13,311 nucleotides of DNA from JAJRXG01 sp038523965 (GTDB lineage Bacteria > Bacteroidota > Bacteroidia > Chitinophagales > Saprospiraceae). The position numbers were made by a program, and so were the translations under genes. The notes beneath the pieces were generated by a model. It was not told the origin of the DNA and ran no database searches. It saw nothing but the letters and a program-made list of their open reading frames with translations. Positions 1 to 7,636 of the stretch are shown here, one piece after another. The stretch spans positions 1-13,311 of the forward strand of contig JBCBIX010000078.1 of assembly GCA_038523965.1 (NCBI GenBank), written 5' to 3'. Position 1 is the stretch's first letter; the number at the start of each line of letters is the position of its first letter.

Positions 1-1
1 C

Positions 2-310
2 CTTCCTGTTACACAGATTGATTCAGAGTCTGACACAAAGCCCATATCTGCCGATTATCTATTCGAGCCCAGTAAGCTTGAGCTGTTGGAAGAATTGGTT
101 CCGACCATTTTGCAGACGACATTTCAGCGATTTGTACTCGATACTCATGCTGGTGAACATGGAGCTCGCATGACAGCGATGGACAAGGCAACTGAGAATG
201 CCAACGACCTACTTAAGGAGCTTAAGATCACATACAACAAGGCGCGTCAAGAAGCGATCACGAAGGAGTTGTCGGAAATCGTCGGAGGTGCGGCGGCTCT
301 TGCAGGTTAA
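2..310 (+). CDS. atpG: ATP synthase F1 gamma subunit, C-terminal part (5' end outside window)
   Basis: This frame is open from the window edge, so only the last 102 residues are visible, about one third of the usual ~290. The gamma subunit is the rotating central shaft of F1 and couples proton flow through Fo to ATP synthesis at the alpha/beta hexamer. The family signature is plain: a segment with E-x-x-A-R-M-x-A-M, then K-A-T-x-N-A, then YNKARQ and ITKELSEIVGGAAAL up to the stop. This is the long C-terminal helix that packs with the N-terminal helix inside the hexamer. In many Bacteroidota atpG is the last gene of the atpBEFHAG cluster with atpDC elsewhere, which fits the unrelated gene that follows after 60 bases. 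I see no terminator hairpin in that gap. Confidence 0.96.
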   Translation, partial: LPVTQIDSESDTKPISADYLFEPSKLELLEELVPTILQTTFQRFVLDTHAGEHGARMTAMDKATENANDLLKELKITYNKARQEAITKELSEIVGGAAALAG

Positions 311-370
311 TCTCTTGTTATCCGTCCTTGATACATCGACATTCGCCCTTTTATCTTCGTTGCGATTCTT

Positions 371-1693
371 ATGAAGTATTGGATATACCTATTGGGCGCT
401 CTATTAGCTCTCAGTCCTGGATGTGAAAATTCCCCTCGGAATTACGAATCGATGATTTCTGACGACGAATTACTTCATCAAGCGATGAAGCAGTACTCCG
501 ATGTAATCGTCTACGATATTTTCTCCCCCCCTGTAGCCAGTAGGAACTATGCATATGCTGCTGTGGCGGCGTACGAGGCATTAGCGACAGGTGACAGTAG
601 TTTAGTAAGCCTTTCTGGTCAGCTAAGACAGTTATCAGCTGCGCCACCTGCACCAGATCAGCCGTACTCTCCTACAGTAGCAAGTCTTGAGGCCTTCTAC
701 CAGACGGCTAAGCACTTCATCTTTTCAGAAAGTAAACTCTTGACCAAAAGGGATGAAGTAATGAGTGAGCTTGCCTCCCAAATGCCTAAAGGAGATTTCA
801 AACGATCGATCACATGGGGTAAAGAAATCGCCACTCACATCATCGCTTGGTCTGATGGTGATAACTATAAGCAGACGCGGACTTTTCCAAAGTATAGCAT
901 AACTCCTGATCCTACGAAATGGCGCCCAACTCCGCCAGGATATATGGATGGCATCGAACCGCATTGGAAGGAGATTCGACCTTTTGTAATCGATAGTTCT
1001 GACCAGTTTGTACCTGCTCCTCCTACGCCATATGATCTTACGAAGAATGGTAGGTTCTACTCAGAACTAATGGAAGTCTATTCAGCAGTCAAGGATGCAG
1101 ATGAGGAGCAAAAGGAGATTGCATCCTTCTGGGACTGTAATCCATACGTGCTGAATGTCACAGGTCATGTCATGCATGCCACCAAAAAAATCACCCCAGG
1201 GGGTCACTGGATCAGTATTGTCGGAATTGCTTCGCGCAAAGCTGGGGCCCGTTACAAGAAATCCGCAGAGGCGTATGCCTTGACTTCGATCGCACTGGCC
1301 GATGCCTTCATCGCATGTTGGGACGAAAAGTATCGCAGTAACCTCGTGCGCCCTGAGACCGTAATTAATGAGCATATCGACGAGGATTGGATCCCGCTCC
1401 TCCAGACTCCACCCTTCCCAGAACACACCAGCGGACATAGTGTGATCTCTCGTGCTGCTGCCACCGCTCTGACCAGTATCTATGGAGATGACTTTTCTTT
1501 TGATGACGATACGGAGGTACAGTACGGTATCCCAATAAGGTCTTATACATCCTTCTATCATGCCTCCGAGGAAGCCGCGATAAGTCGGTTGTACGGAGGT
1601 ATCCATTACCGTCCTGCAATTGACGAAGGGGTAAAGCAAGGTCAGCAAGTTGGAGATCTGATAGTGGAGCGATTGCGCTTATCAGCCTCTTAA
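371..1693 (+). CDS. Vanadium-dependent haloperoxidase / PAP2-family lipoprotein
   Basis: 440 residues. The N-terminus has K2, a hydrophobic stretch at 4-14 and a lipobox ending LSPGC with C18, so it is probably a lipoprotein carried outside the cytoplasm. The catalytic motifs of the vanadium haloperoxidase/acid phosphatase superfamily are all present: K320 and R327-P328 (K-x6-R-P), TSGH at 353-356 in the place of PSGH, and S405-R406-x5-H412, where H412 would bond the vanadate or the phosphoryl group. Length and the spacing of the motifs fit the bacterial haloperoxidase branch better than the short membrane PAP2 phosphatases. Halide preference and true substrate cannot be read from the sequence; a phosphatase role remains possible. 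The ATG start puts the signal peptide at the N-terminus. A weak TATCTTCG -7-like box lies at 352-359, which would leave almost no leader, so I do not call a promoter there. Confidence 0.88.
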   Translation: MKYWIYLLGALLALSPGCENSPRNYESMISDDELLHQAMKQYSDVIVYDIFSPPVASRNYAYAAVAAYEALATGDSSLVSLSGQLRQLSAAPPAPDQPYSPTVASLEAFYQTAKHFIFSESKLLTKRDEVMSELASQMPKGDFKRSITWGKEIATHIIAWSDGDNYKQTRTFPKYSITPDPTKWRPTPPGYMDGIEPHWKEIRPFVIDSSDQFVPAPPTPYDLTKNGRFYSELMEVYSAVKDADEEQKEIASFWDCNPYVLNVTGHVMHATKKITPGGHWISIVGIASRKAGARYKKSAEAYALTSIALADAFIACWDEKYRSNLVRPETVINEHIDEDWIPLLQTPPFPEHTSGHSVISRAAATALTSIYGDDFSFDDDTEVQYGIPIRSYTSFYHASEEAAISRLYGGIHYRPAIDEGVKQGQQVGDLIVERLRLSAS

Positions 1694-1766
1694 TGGCGAT
1701 TTCTCACAATACCTGTGTGGAGAGTGTAAAGTCTATCTTCACGCGCACCATCAATTTTTGTTAGCG

Positions 1767-3185
1767 ATGCACATCAAGTTTTGTGGCGCTGCTCGTAATG
1801 TCACGGGCAGTAGTCATCTCATAACTCTGGATAGTGGATACCGAATCCTGCTGGACTGCGGTCTTTTTCAGGGGAATCGGAAGACAGACGAAGCATCAAA
1901 TCGTAGGTTTTACTTTGATCCCACGACTGTCGATTGCTTGATCTTGTCACATGCTCATATCGATCATACGGGACGTGTACCTGCGTTGGTGAGAGACGGA
2001 TTTAGCGGATGCATCCACGCGACTCATGCTACGCGCAGTCTATGTTCTATCATGCTACTCGATAGTGCGAAGATCCAAGTACGAGATGCAGAATGGCATA
2101 ATAAGAAAGAGCGTCAACGGAAGAAAAAGAAGAAATCCTATCGTCCAGAGTACGAGGAGCCACTATACGAGGAGAAGGATGTAGCAGCTACCATGAAGCT
2201 TTTTACAAGTTACTCCTACGATCGTTGGCATAAGATTCATGAGAATGTTGAAGTCCTCTTTCGCGATCAAGGCCACATCCTGGGATCATCGAGCGTGACA
2301 CTACGTATCACAGAAGGAGGGAAGACGACGTCTATCGGATTCACAGGCGATATCGGACGTCCAGATCGCCCTATTTTACGAGATCCCAGACAGATGCCAG
2401 AGGTAGACTATCTCATCATGGAGTCGACATATGGAGATAAGGAGCATGAATCAAAACCCGACCAAAAGGCCAAGTTCTTACGAGTACTGAAGGAAACTTG
2501 TATCGATAACAAAGGGAAACTCATCATTCCAGCCTTCTCCATCGGGCGTACACAAGAGATCGTCTATATGATGGATCAGATGGCTACAGCTGGAGAGCTT
2601 CCTAAGATTCCAGTCTATGTCGACAGTCCATTGGCGGTTAATGCGACTGAGATTTACGGCTCACACCCTGAATGTTTCGACAATGATCTAAACGAGTACC
2701 TTCTAATCGATGAGGATCCATTCGGATTTAGATCTTTGGAATATGTACGCTCTGTAGAGAAGTCAAAGGAGCTGAATGTATCGTCAGATCCTATGGTTAT
2801 CATCAGCGCTTCGGGTATGATGACAGCGGGGCGGGTGCGACACCATCTTTATCATAATATCGAAGACTACAAGAGTACATTCCTCATGGTCGGATATGCC
2901 GCACCATCAACTCCTGCTGGCATGCTTAAGAATGGAATCGAACAGATCAAAATGCACGGTGACATGATGGATGTCAATGCGCGTGTAGAGACTATGGATT
3001 CATTCTCCGCTCATGGAGATCGCCGAGAGATGCTGGATAATGTGAGGAATCAGGTTGATAGTGCAAAAAAAGTATTCTTGGTCCACGGTGAGATCGATGT
3101 CCAAGAAGAATTCGCGGAGTTTTTAGGGGAAGCGGGATTCTCCAAAATCTACATACCAGCCGAGGGCGAAGAAGTAGTCTTGTAG
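1767..3185 (+). CDS. Beta-CASP metallo-beta-lactamase-fold RNase-like protein
   Basis: 472 residues from the ATG at 1767; a TTG nine bases upstream is in frame, but the family normally begins M-x-I-K-F-x-G-A-A-x-x-V-T-G-S, which this ATG gives. The zinc-binding motif HAHIDH is at 62-67, with further metal ligands H170 (DQGHILGSS) and D195 (GFTGDIGR). A beta-CASP domain follows, with ESTYGD at 219-224 and SASGMMTAGR near 347-356, and then an RMMBL domain with FSAHGD at 413-418. This architecture is that of single- and double-strand RNA processing nucleases related to CPSF-73 and RNase J, acting in the cytoplasm. A lysine-rich stretch (113-123) followed by an acidic one lies between the two lobes, a usual place for variable insertions and a possible RNA contact. 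The exact substrate is unknown. Its 3' end overlaps the convergent permease gene by 37 bases. Confidence 0.92.
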   Translation: MHIKFCGAARNVTGSSHLITLDSGYRILLDCGLFQGNRKTDEASNRRFYFDPTTVDCLILSHAHIDHTGRVPALVRDGFSGCIHATHATRSLCSIMLLDSAKIQVRDAEWHNKKERQRKKKKKSYRPEYEEPLYEEKDVAATMKLFTSYSYDRWHKIHENVEVLFRDQGHILGSSSVTLRITEGGKTTSIGFTGDIGRPDRPILRDPRQMPEVDYLIMESTYGDKEHESKPDQKAKFLRVLKETCIDNKGKLIIPAFSIGRTQEIVYMMDQMATAGELPKIPVYVDSPLAVNATEIYGSHPECFDNDLNEYLLIDEDPFGFRSLEYVRSVEKSKELNVSSDPMVIISASGMMTAGRVRHHLYHNIEDYKSTFLMVGYAAPSTPAGMLKNGIEQIKMHGDMMDVNARVETMDSFSAHGDRREMLDNVRNQVDSAKKVFLVHGEIDVQEEFAEFLGEAGFSKIYIPAEGEEVVL

Positions 3186-4756
3186 AGTTTGCTCAGGAGT
3201 GACCACCGAACCAGTCGACGATTATCCAAAAGAGCTCTCCAGGTCAGATACACAGCGAATGGTAGCAACACCAAGCAAGGAAGCCACGCACCTACTATAG
3301 GATCCATCGATCCTCCAAGGACCAGTTTATTACCGATGATCTGGGTCATGACAAATGCGAGGTAGAATCCGATCGCAATCAAAAGTGGATATCCAAATCC
3401 ACCTTTTTTAACAATTGCGCCTGCCGGTCCCCCGACGAAGAGAAAGATCACGCAAACAACAGCCCATGAATACATCCGGTGAAAGGTGTAGGTGTGGATA
3501 GCAAGATCACGAGAGTGCTTACGGTCATTTTGCTTAGAGCCACTATTCTTGGATAAGAAGCTCTGAGCGCGCTTGGACACGTTGTCGTAGAAGTTGTCTC
3601 GATCTGGGAATACTAATACGTCGTGCAGTGATCTGGTACGCTTGTTGATGTCATCCTTTTTGATCTCGTAACGCGATGTGATCGAGGCAGGTAGCTTTAG
3701 GCGTTCGGATGTATTGATATCTAATTGCTTCAACGCTGGTTCGGCACGTTGGAGTTGAGCGAGTGTTTGTTGGCTTGATTCGTTAGGACTAAGTGGAGGT
3801 GGGGCCTTATAAAGCTCTGTGGATGGTGTGGAACGTGATGTGGTATCCAGCACCTGAAAAGGAGTCACGTTAGACTGTCGAATGGTATAGAGTTCTTCTC
3901 GGATGGTATCGATAGTTGCGAGTAGTTTGATACTATTCATCAGTTCGTAAGTCCGATAGGAGGACTGCGTTTGTTTGACTTGTATCAATTTTTCTAACGA
4001 GAATGTCTTCCGAAGAGAAGAGAAGGCATATCGGAGTACAGGACGTCCCTGAAGATTACTACGCAGCCTTGATTTGTCAGCGATCTCAGAACGTTGTTCT
4101 TGGAAGTGATAGCCACTGTCCAGTTCCATAACAAGGTATTTACCATCTGGAGTGGTATACATTTTTCCTGTCTGTGCTTTGATGACATGAGTGATACTCT
4201 TGTCATAGTCTGACATGTCATAGATCAGGATATCGTGTAATCCTCTACCATCGTCATCTTTCTTTCCAATGCGGATCGCAAGATTTTGAAAATCATAATT
4301 GAAGATCTTCTCGTCAAATGCATATGTCAGCTTATTAGTCCTCATCGCTCTCACCTTGGCTGAGTAATCATCGAAGGCTTGCGGTTTTAGGAAATTGGCG
4401 GCATAAATGGAGATAGCTGCGATAAACATCGCAACCAAAAGACCTGGACTTAGTATTCGGATTAATGACGTCCCCGATGATTTTATACTGCTGAGTTCAT
4501 ACTTCTCTGCCATATCTCCGTACACCATGACGCTCGAGAGGAGGACTGTAAGAGGAAGCGCCATTGGAACGAGATAGATAGCAAAGTAGAATAGCAGTTC
4601 GAGATAGTCCAACATGCCATAGCCATTGCCCAGGATATCATCGATGATCTTCCAGACGGTCTGCATTATCAGGACGAATTCCACGACGAAGAAAGCCAGT
4701 AGACACGGGCCTACGAACCCTCGGATTATGAATCTATCTAAGACTGTCAGCTTCAC
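3149..4756 (-). CDS. LptF/LptG-family permease (YjgP/YjgQ), LPS export
   Basis: 535 residues from a GTG start; this start gives MKLTVLDRFI followed directly by TM1, the usual N-terminus of the family. LptF and LptG with LptB2 form the inner-membrane ABC transporter that extracts lipopolysaccharide and passes it to LptC and the periplasmic bridge. Six membrane segments are visible: about 11-34, 53-77 and 101-121, then after the periplasmic part 428-447, 455-474 and 486-506. A conserved PAGAIVKKGGFG-type loop sits at 444-455 between TM4 and TM5. Proteobacterial LptF/G are about 360 residues; the excess here lies mainly at 255-420, a hydrophilic helical and Ser/Pro-rich stretch after the beta-jellyroll. 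Sequence alone does not say whether it is the LptF or LptG partner. The gene is convergent with the beta-CASP gene and divergent from the sigma gene, with start codons only 35 bases apart. Confidence 0.88.
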   Translation of the reverse strand: MKLTVLDRFIIRGFVGPCLLAFFVVEFVLIMQTVWKIIDDILGNGYGMLDYLELLFYFAIYLVPMALPLTVLLSSVMVYGDMAEKYELSSIKSSGTSLIRILSPGLLVAMFIAAISIYAANFLKPQAFDDYSAKVRAMRTNKLTYAFDEKIFNYDFQNLAIRIGKKDDDGRGLHDILIYDMSDYDKSITHVIKAQTGKMYTTPDGKYLVMELDSGYHFQEQRSEIADKSRLRSNLQGRPVLRYAFSSLRKTFSLEKLIQVKQTQSSYRTYELMNSIKLLATIDTIREELYTIRQSNVTPFQVLDTTSRSTPSTELYKAPPPLSPNESSQQTLAQLQRAEPALKQLDINTSERLKLPASITSRYEIKKDDINKRTRSLHDVLVFPDRDNFYDNVSKRAQSFLSKNSGSKQNDRKHSRDLAIHTYTFHRMYSWAVVCVIFLFVGGPAGAIVKKGGFGYPLLIAIGFYLAFVMTQIIGNKLVLGGSMDPIVGAWLPCLVLLPFAVYLTWRALLDNRRLVRWSLLSKLYKTTSSPSAGM

Positions 4757-4791
4757 AGAGGTGGTTATCAGCCCACACCAATTGGGATGAT

Positions 4792-5346
4792 GTGAACGTC
4801 AGTGTAACAAAAGTAAGCGAGCGCTCGTCATCTTCGTGTAGTCGGATACGAAACGAATTGGTCAAGACACTCGCACCTTTAAAGAATAAACTCTATCGAT
4901 ATGCACTCCATATCGTGAGAGATGTTGCGGTAGCCGAGGATGTCGTCCAGGAGGTATATATCAAAGTGTGGAAGAACGCTTCTACTCTAAGTACCATTGA
5001 GAATCAAGAGGCGTGGTGCATGAAAGTGACGCGAAACCTATCGCTGGATAAGCTTCGTCGTAAGAAGCATCACACTGACGCCCTCGAGGATCATTATGAT
5101 CTCGCTGATGATCGGATCACTCCTGATCAGCAACTCGAGAGTAATGATACATTAGGGTTAATTAAACGAGCTATAGCTCAGCTCCCTGACACCCAAAGAC
5201 AAGTCATCCACCTCCGAGAGATCGAAGGATACAGCTACAAAGAGATAGCAGAAATAACAGAATTCTCTGTCGATAAGGTCAAGGTCAATCTTCATCGTGC
5301 TCGATTGGCATTACGAGAAAAATTAGAAAGCATATACGTGTCATGA
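4792..5346 (+). CDS. ECF-type RNA polymerase sigma factor (sigma-70 family)
   Basis: 184 residues from GTG. Region 2 spans about 30-92, with the AEDVVQEVYIKVWKN helix that binds the core polymerase clamp and -10 DNA, and RNLSLDKLRRKK at its end. Region 4 spans about 120-178, with LPDTQRQVIHLREIEGYSYKEIAEIT and a helix-turn-helix that reads the -35 element. There is no region 1.1 or 3, as expected for an ECF sigma. The start is uncertain: the first 22 residues are Ser/Arg-rich and unlike the family, and an in-frame TTG at 4858 would give a 162-residue protein beginning just before region 2. The stop overlaps the next gene in an ATGA, so sigma and its putative anti-sigma protein are translationally coupled. 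It is divergent from the permease gene. Confidence 0.93.
   Translation: MNVSVTKVSERSSSSCSRIRNELVKTLAPLKNKLYRYALHIVRDVAVAEDVVQEVYIKVWKNASTLSTIENQEAWCMKVTRNLSLDKLRRKKHHTDALEDHYDLADDRITPDQQLESNDTLGLIKRAIAQLPDTQRQVIHLREIEGYSYKEIAEITEFSVDKVKVNLHRARLALREKLESIYVS
4808..4815 (-). promoter_or_regulatory. Candidate -7 box TACTTTTG for the lptF/G-type gene
   Basis: Read on the minus strand this is TACTTTTG, an exact fit to the Bacteroidota -7 consensus TAnnTTTG. Transcription would begin near 4801 and leave a leader of about 45 bases before the GTG at 4756. No TTG is found at the expected -33 distance, so support is from one half of the promoter only. The box lies inside the 5' coding part of the divergent sigma gene as annotated. 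Confidence 0.4.
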
Positions 5347-5774
5347 AGACAGATATCACAGAATTGAAGAAGCTCTATTGGGCTGGCGAGTCGACGCTCG
5401 AAGAGGAGAGAGAGTTAAAGACTCTCCTTCTGGATAAGCATGATGAGGTCTTGAGCCCGCTATTCGCTCACTATGCTGAAGAGAGGGCATTGCAGATGAA
5501 CGGAGAGATCAAGCCAATCAAATCCCCCTCACGAGTACTTCCTATCCGGAGATGGATGGCCATCGCCGCTTCAGTAGTCGTGTTAGCGTCAGCGTATATG
5601 ACGTACCAGGCGCATCCCGTATCAGAAGAGATTGTAGTGCAAGATCCTGAAGTGGCATTAGAGATCACGATGGAAGCTTTTGGACTCATTAGAGGAAAGA
5701 TGGATCACACTGAATCCGCTCTCAGACAAGGAATTACACAATTAGATAAAACATATATCAACAAAATTTTATAA
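5343..5774 (+). CDS. Putative membrane anti-sigma factor (single TM)
   Basis: 143 residues; the ATG overlaps the sigma stop by four bases. The cytoplasmic N-terminus (1-68) carries LYWAGESTLEEERELKTLL, resembling the start of many Bacteroidota proteins encoded just after ECF sigma genes. One membrane segment is at about 71-87 (WMAIAASVVVLASAYMTY), preceded by R69-R70. The outer part (88-143) is predicted helical, with EVALEITMEAFGLIRGKM. No zinc-binding HxxxCxxC motif of the ZAS anti-sigma class is present, so assignment as an anti-sigma factor rests on position, topology and the N-terminal pattern. It would hold the sigma factor at the membrane and release it on an envelope signal; the signal is not known. 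Confidence 0.7.
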   Translation: MKTDITELKKLYWAGESTLEEERELKTLLLDKHDEVLSPLFAHYAEERALQMNGEIKPIKSPSRVLPIRRWMAIAASVVVLASAYMTYQAHPVSEEIVVQDPEVALEITMEAFGLIRGKMDHTESALRQGITQLDKTYINKIL

Positions 5775-5784
5775 CCCATTAACT

Positions 5785-6300
5785 ATGAAAAAAGTAATCG
5801 CAACGCTATTGTCAATCTGTTTTGTTTTCAGTCTATATGGACAAAACTTCAATAGCTTCTTTGACAAATTAGAGGACAGTGATGACTATGCCGTTGTGAC
5901 TGTGAACAAGGAGATGTTCCGTATGCTGGCATCGTTCAGTGCCGACTTGGATGACAAAGGCATTCGCGAATTAGTACGAAACATTGATATGCTGAAGATC
6001 TACATTAACGAAGACAACGGGACATTTGAAGACTTCAAGGAAATCAAGACTATGGCTACCGGAACGTCACTTACCAATCTCATCTCTGTCAAGAGTGCTA
6101 ATGAAAGAGTAGAGCTTTTCACCAACCCTGTTGGTGACGAAGGAGTCGTAGATGGTCTCTTGCTTTTAGTCCATGAGGGAGATCAAAATGTCTTCATCAA
6201 GATGGATGGCCGAATCAATCTTGATGACTTAGCTCGACTTACGGAGAGTATGGATATCGATGGCTTCGATCAGTTGAAGAAGATTGGTGGAGGCATGTAA
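5785..6300 (+). CDS. DUF4252-domain secreted protein
   Basis: 171 residues, ten bases after the putative anti-sigma gene and clearly in the same operon. Residues 1-19 are a signal peptide (K2-K3, hydrophobic core ATLLSICFVFSL, likely cut after YG before QN). The mature part matches the DUF4252 pattern: FNSFFDKLEDSDDYAVVTVNKEMF, then RNIDMLKIYI near 66-75, and a C-terminal stretch about weak effects on a kinase-like or lipid surface cannot be inferred, so function is unknown. The domain is typical of Bacteroidota and is often found beside ECF sigma and anti-sigma genes. The protein may be the sensed or regulated envelope component of the module, but that is inference. No lipobox cysteine is seen. 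Transcription probably stops at the hairpin 22 bases after the stop codon. Confidence 0.85.
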   Translation: MKKVIATLLSICFVFSLYGQNFNSFFDKLEDSDDYAVVTVNKEMFRMLASFSADLDDKGIRELVRNIDMLKIYINEDNGTFEDFKEIKTMATGTSLTNLISVKSANERVELFTNPVGDEGVVDGLLLLVHEGDQNVFIKMDGRINLDDLARLTESMDIDGFDQLKKIGGGM

Positions 6301-6301
6301 G

Positions 6302-7636
6302 TCAATCTTCTGCCAAGAGATAAGGGGTTAATCGTGCGTCGATTGCCCCTTTTTTTATAAGTATATCTATCTCTTCTTCAAAGTCAGCTGCTTTGATGTT
6401 GTAGAGCAGTTTTGTGGATTCGTAGTCTGTGTAGGGATGTCGAAGCACCTCCTTGAAGGTCAGAGCCATTGGGATAAATTTCGTGATTGCTCCATTTACA
6501 TAGATTTGGCTTTTGATGGCGTCATAAGTTTCTGGTCTCAGGTATTCGAGTTCGCGTAGTTGATCGATGGAGTGGTATCCCCCGAGGCGTTCTCTGTAGT
6601 CGATAATTTGCTCGGATAGAAACTTGCCAATGCCTTTTATGCTCTTTAATTGGTCTATTGTAGCTGTGTTTAGATTGACACGGATCACACTTATGACCGT
6701 ATCCGACTGGGTTTTGAGTGGTTTGTTTGCGAAGAGGAGCCATGGTTCAACTACTGCGAGAAGGCTATCATTCATTCCGTATACAGTAGATAAGTCGCTT
6801 AGCTTGCTAAACTTGGCTCCGAATGACCTGAAGTTGATCAGCGTCTTCGCCAGTCCCTGAGACAGCCCTATGGCTTCGAGCTCTTCTTGGGAAGCGCTGT
6901 TTGGGTCGATTGTCTTTGGTTGCGCTCTTGCTATTATCGGAAGCTTTTCCGCACTATTGGAATCAGCCCTAACCTCTACTGTCCGAGTCGGGAAGATTAA
7001 TCGCGGCTTGATTAAATCCAACATTGCTTCTGTTATTCCGTAGACGCGCTTCAGGTCTTTCAGGTCATAGAATACGGCTCCAGAATTCCGATAGTTGATG
7101 AGGCTGTTAGCCGCATATGAGGAGAGACCTTGAGCAAGGAGTTCATCTAATGGTGCTACGTTGGGATCAAAGGGTTGACTCGAACGGCTTTGCTGGATTA
7201 GTTTCTGTGAAGATCTTGGCGCAGGTGATTGCACGCGCGGAAAGAAAAGATATTTCGATAATTGATGGAGTTGAAGGCTATCCATTCCGAAAACAGTCGA
7301 CACATCAGACACAGATCGAAACACCTTACCAGCTTCGCGATAGTTGATCAGGTTTTTGGCCGTACGTGGCCTTAGACCTACTAAAACAAGTTGTTCTTCA
7401 GTAGCTGAATTCGGATCGAGAGGAGGACCGTCGTAAGCGATTAGAGCTTCTTCCTCATTATCACTTTTAGTCTCAAATTCATCAATGATCTTTCTGAGCT
7501 TTTCTTCGGTCAATACTCCGGAGGGCTCGTAGAATGTTCGCACAAGATGTCTACCCACAAAAACGAGTGTTACAAAGATTCCAAGAAGGATAAGTCCGTT
7601 GCGTTCGACCTTAGTGAAGTATATCTGATCCTTCAT
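6302..7636 (-). CDS. Membrane-anchored multi-helix-hairpin-helix protein, ComEA-like
   Basis: 444 residues. One membrane segment at about 14-32 anchors the protein, with the rest probably periplasmic. Four HhH repeats follow at about 73-133, 156-215, 243-302 and 320-379; each has D/N-P/L-N-x-A, then a hairpin, then I-x-x-R and a short F/Y-x-S/D-x-x-D/Q-L helix. Only the fourth has the classic GIG hairpin (334-336); the first three share GL-type hairpins and end in a V-F/Y-G or VYG turn, so they form their own subtype. Residues 385-440 look like a decayed fifth repeat (LTFKEVLRHPYTDYEST). HhH domains bind DNA backbone without sequence preference. The start codon overlaps the comEC stop by four bases (ATGA), which points to DNA uptake as in ComEA, though ComEA usually has one HhH domain. 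The 3' end is one base from the convergent DUF4252 stop. Confidence 0.85.
   Translation of the reverse strand: MKDQIYFTKVERNGLILLGIFVTLVFVGRHLVRTFYEPSGVLTEEKLRKIIDEFETKSDNEEEALIAYDGPPLDPNSATEEQLVLVGLRPRTAKNLINYREAGKVFRSVSDVSTVFGMDSLQLHQLSKYLFFPRVQSPAPRSSQKLIQQSRSSQPFDPNVAPLDELLAQGLSSYAANSLINYRNSGAVFYDLKDLKRVYGITEAMLDLIKPRLIFPTRTVEVRADSNSAEKLPIIARAQPKTIDPNSASQEELEAIGLSQGLAKTLINFRSFGAKFSKLSDLSTVYGMNDSLLAVVEPWLLFANKPLKTQSDTVISVIRVNLNTATIDQLKSIKGIGKFLSEQIIDYRERLGGYHSIDQLRELEYLRPETYDAIKSQIYVNGAITKFIPMALTFKEVLRHPYTDYESTKLLYNIKAADFEEEIDILIKKGAIDARLTPYLLAED
6322..6356 (+). terminator. Rho-independent terminator of the sigma/DUF4252 operon
   Basis: Left arm AAGGGG (6322-6327) pairs with CCCCTT (6346-6351), and AATCG (6330-6334) pairs with CGATT (6340-6344), separated by a small internal loop; the apical loop is TGCGT. 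A run of seven T follows at 6350-6356. It lies 22 bases after the DUF4252 stop and works only for plus-strand transcripts, as no T-run follows on the other strand. The same bases encode residues about 427-438 of the convergent HhH protein. Confidence 0.85.

Noticed and set aside
311..370. Possible terminator or promoter between atpG and the haloperoxidase gene
   Set aside because: No hairpin with a T-run is visible. TATCTTCG at 352-359 is one mismatch from the -7 consensus but would leave only a few bases of leader, and the nearest TTG is at a poor distance.
1082..1648. Minus-strand open frame of 188 codons inside the haloperoxidase gene
   Set aside because: It is fully antisense to a gene with all catalytic motifs intact, and the translation resembles nothing known.
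2101..2145. Run of lysine codons in the beta-CASP gene as a possible slippage or frameshift site
   Set aside because: The frame continues correctly into conserved motifs on both sides, and the A-runs are broken by G; it looks like a charged insertion.
4818..4827. Perfect 10-base palindrome CGAGCGCTCG near the sigma start
   Set aside because: About a dozen 10-base palindromes are expected by chance in a window of this size, and this one lies in coding sequence with no second copy noted.
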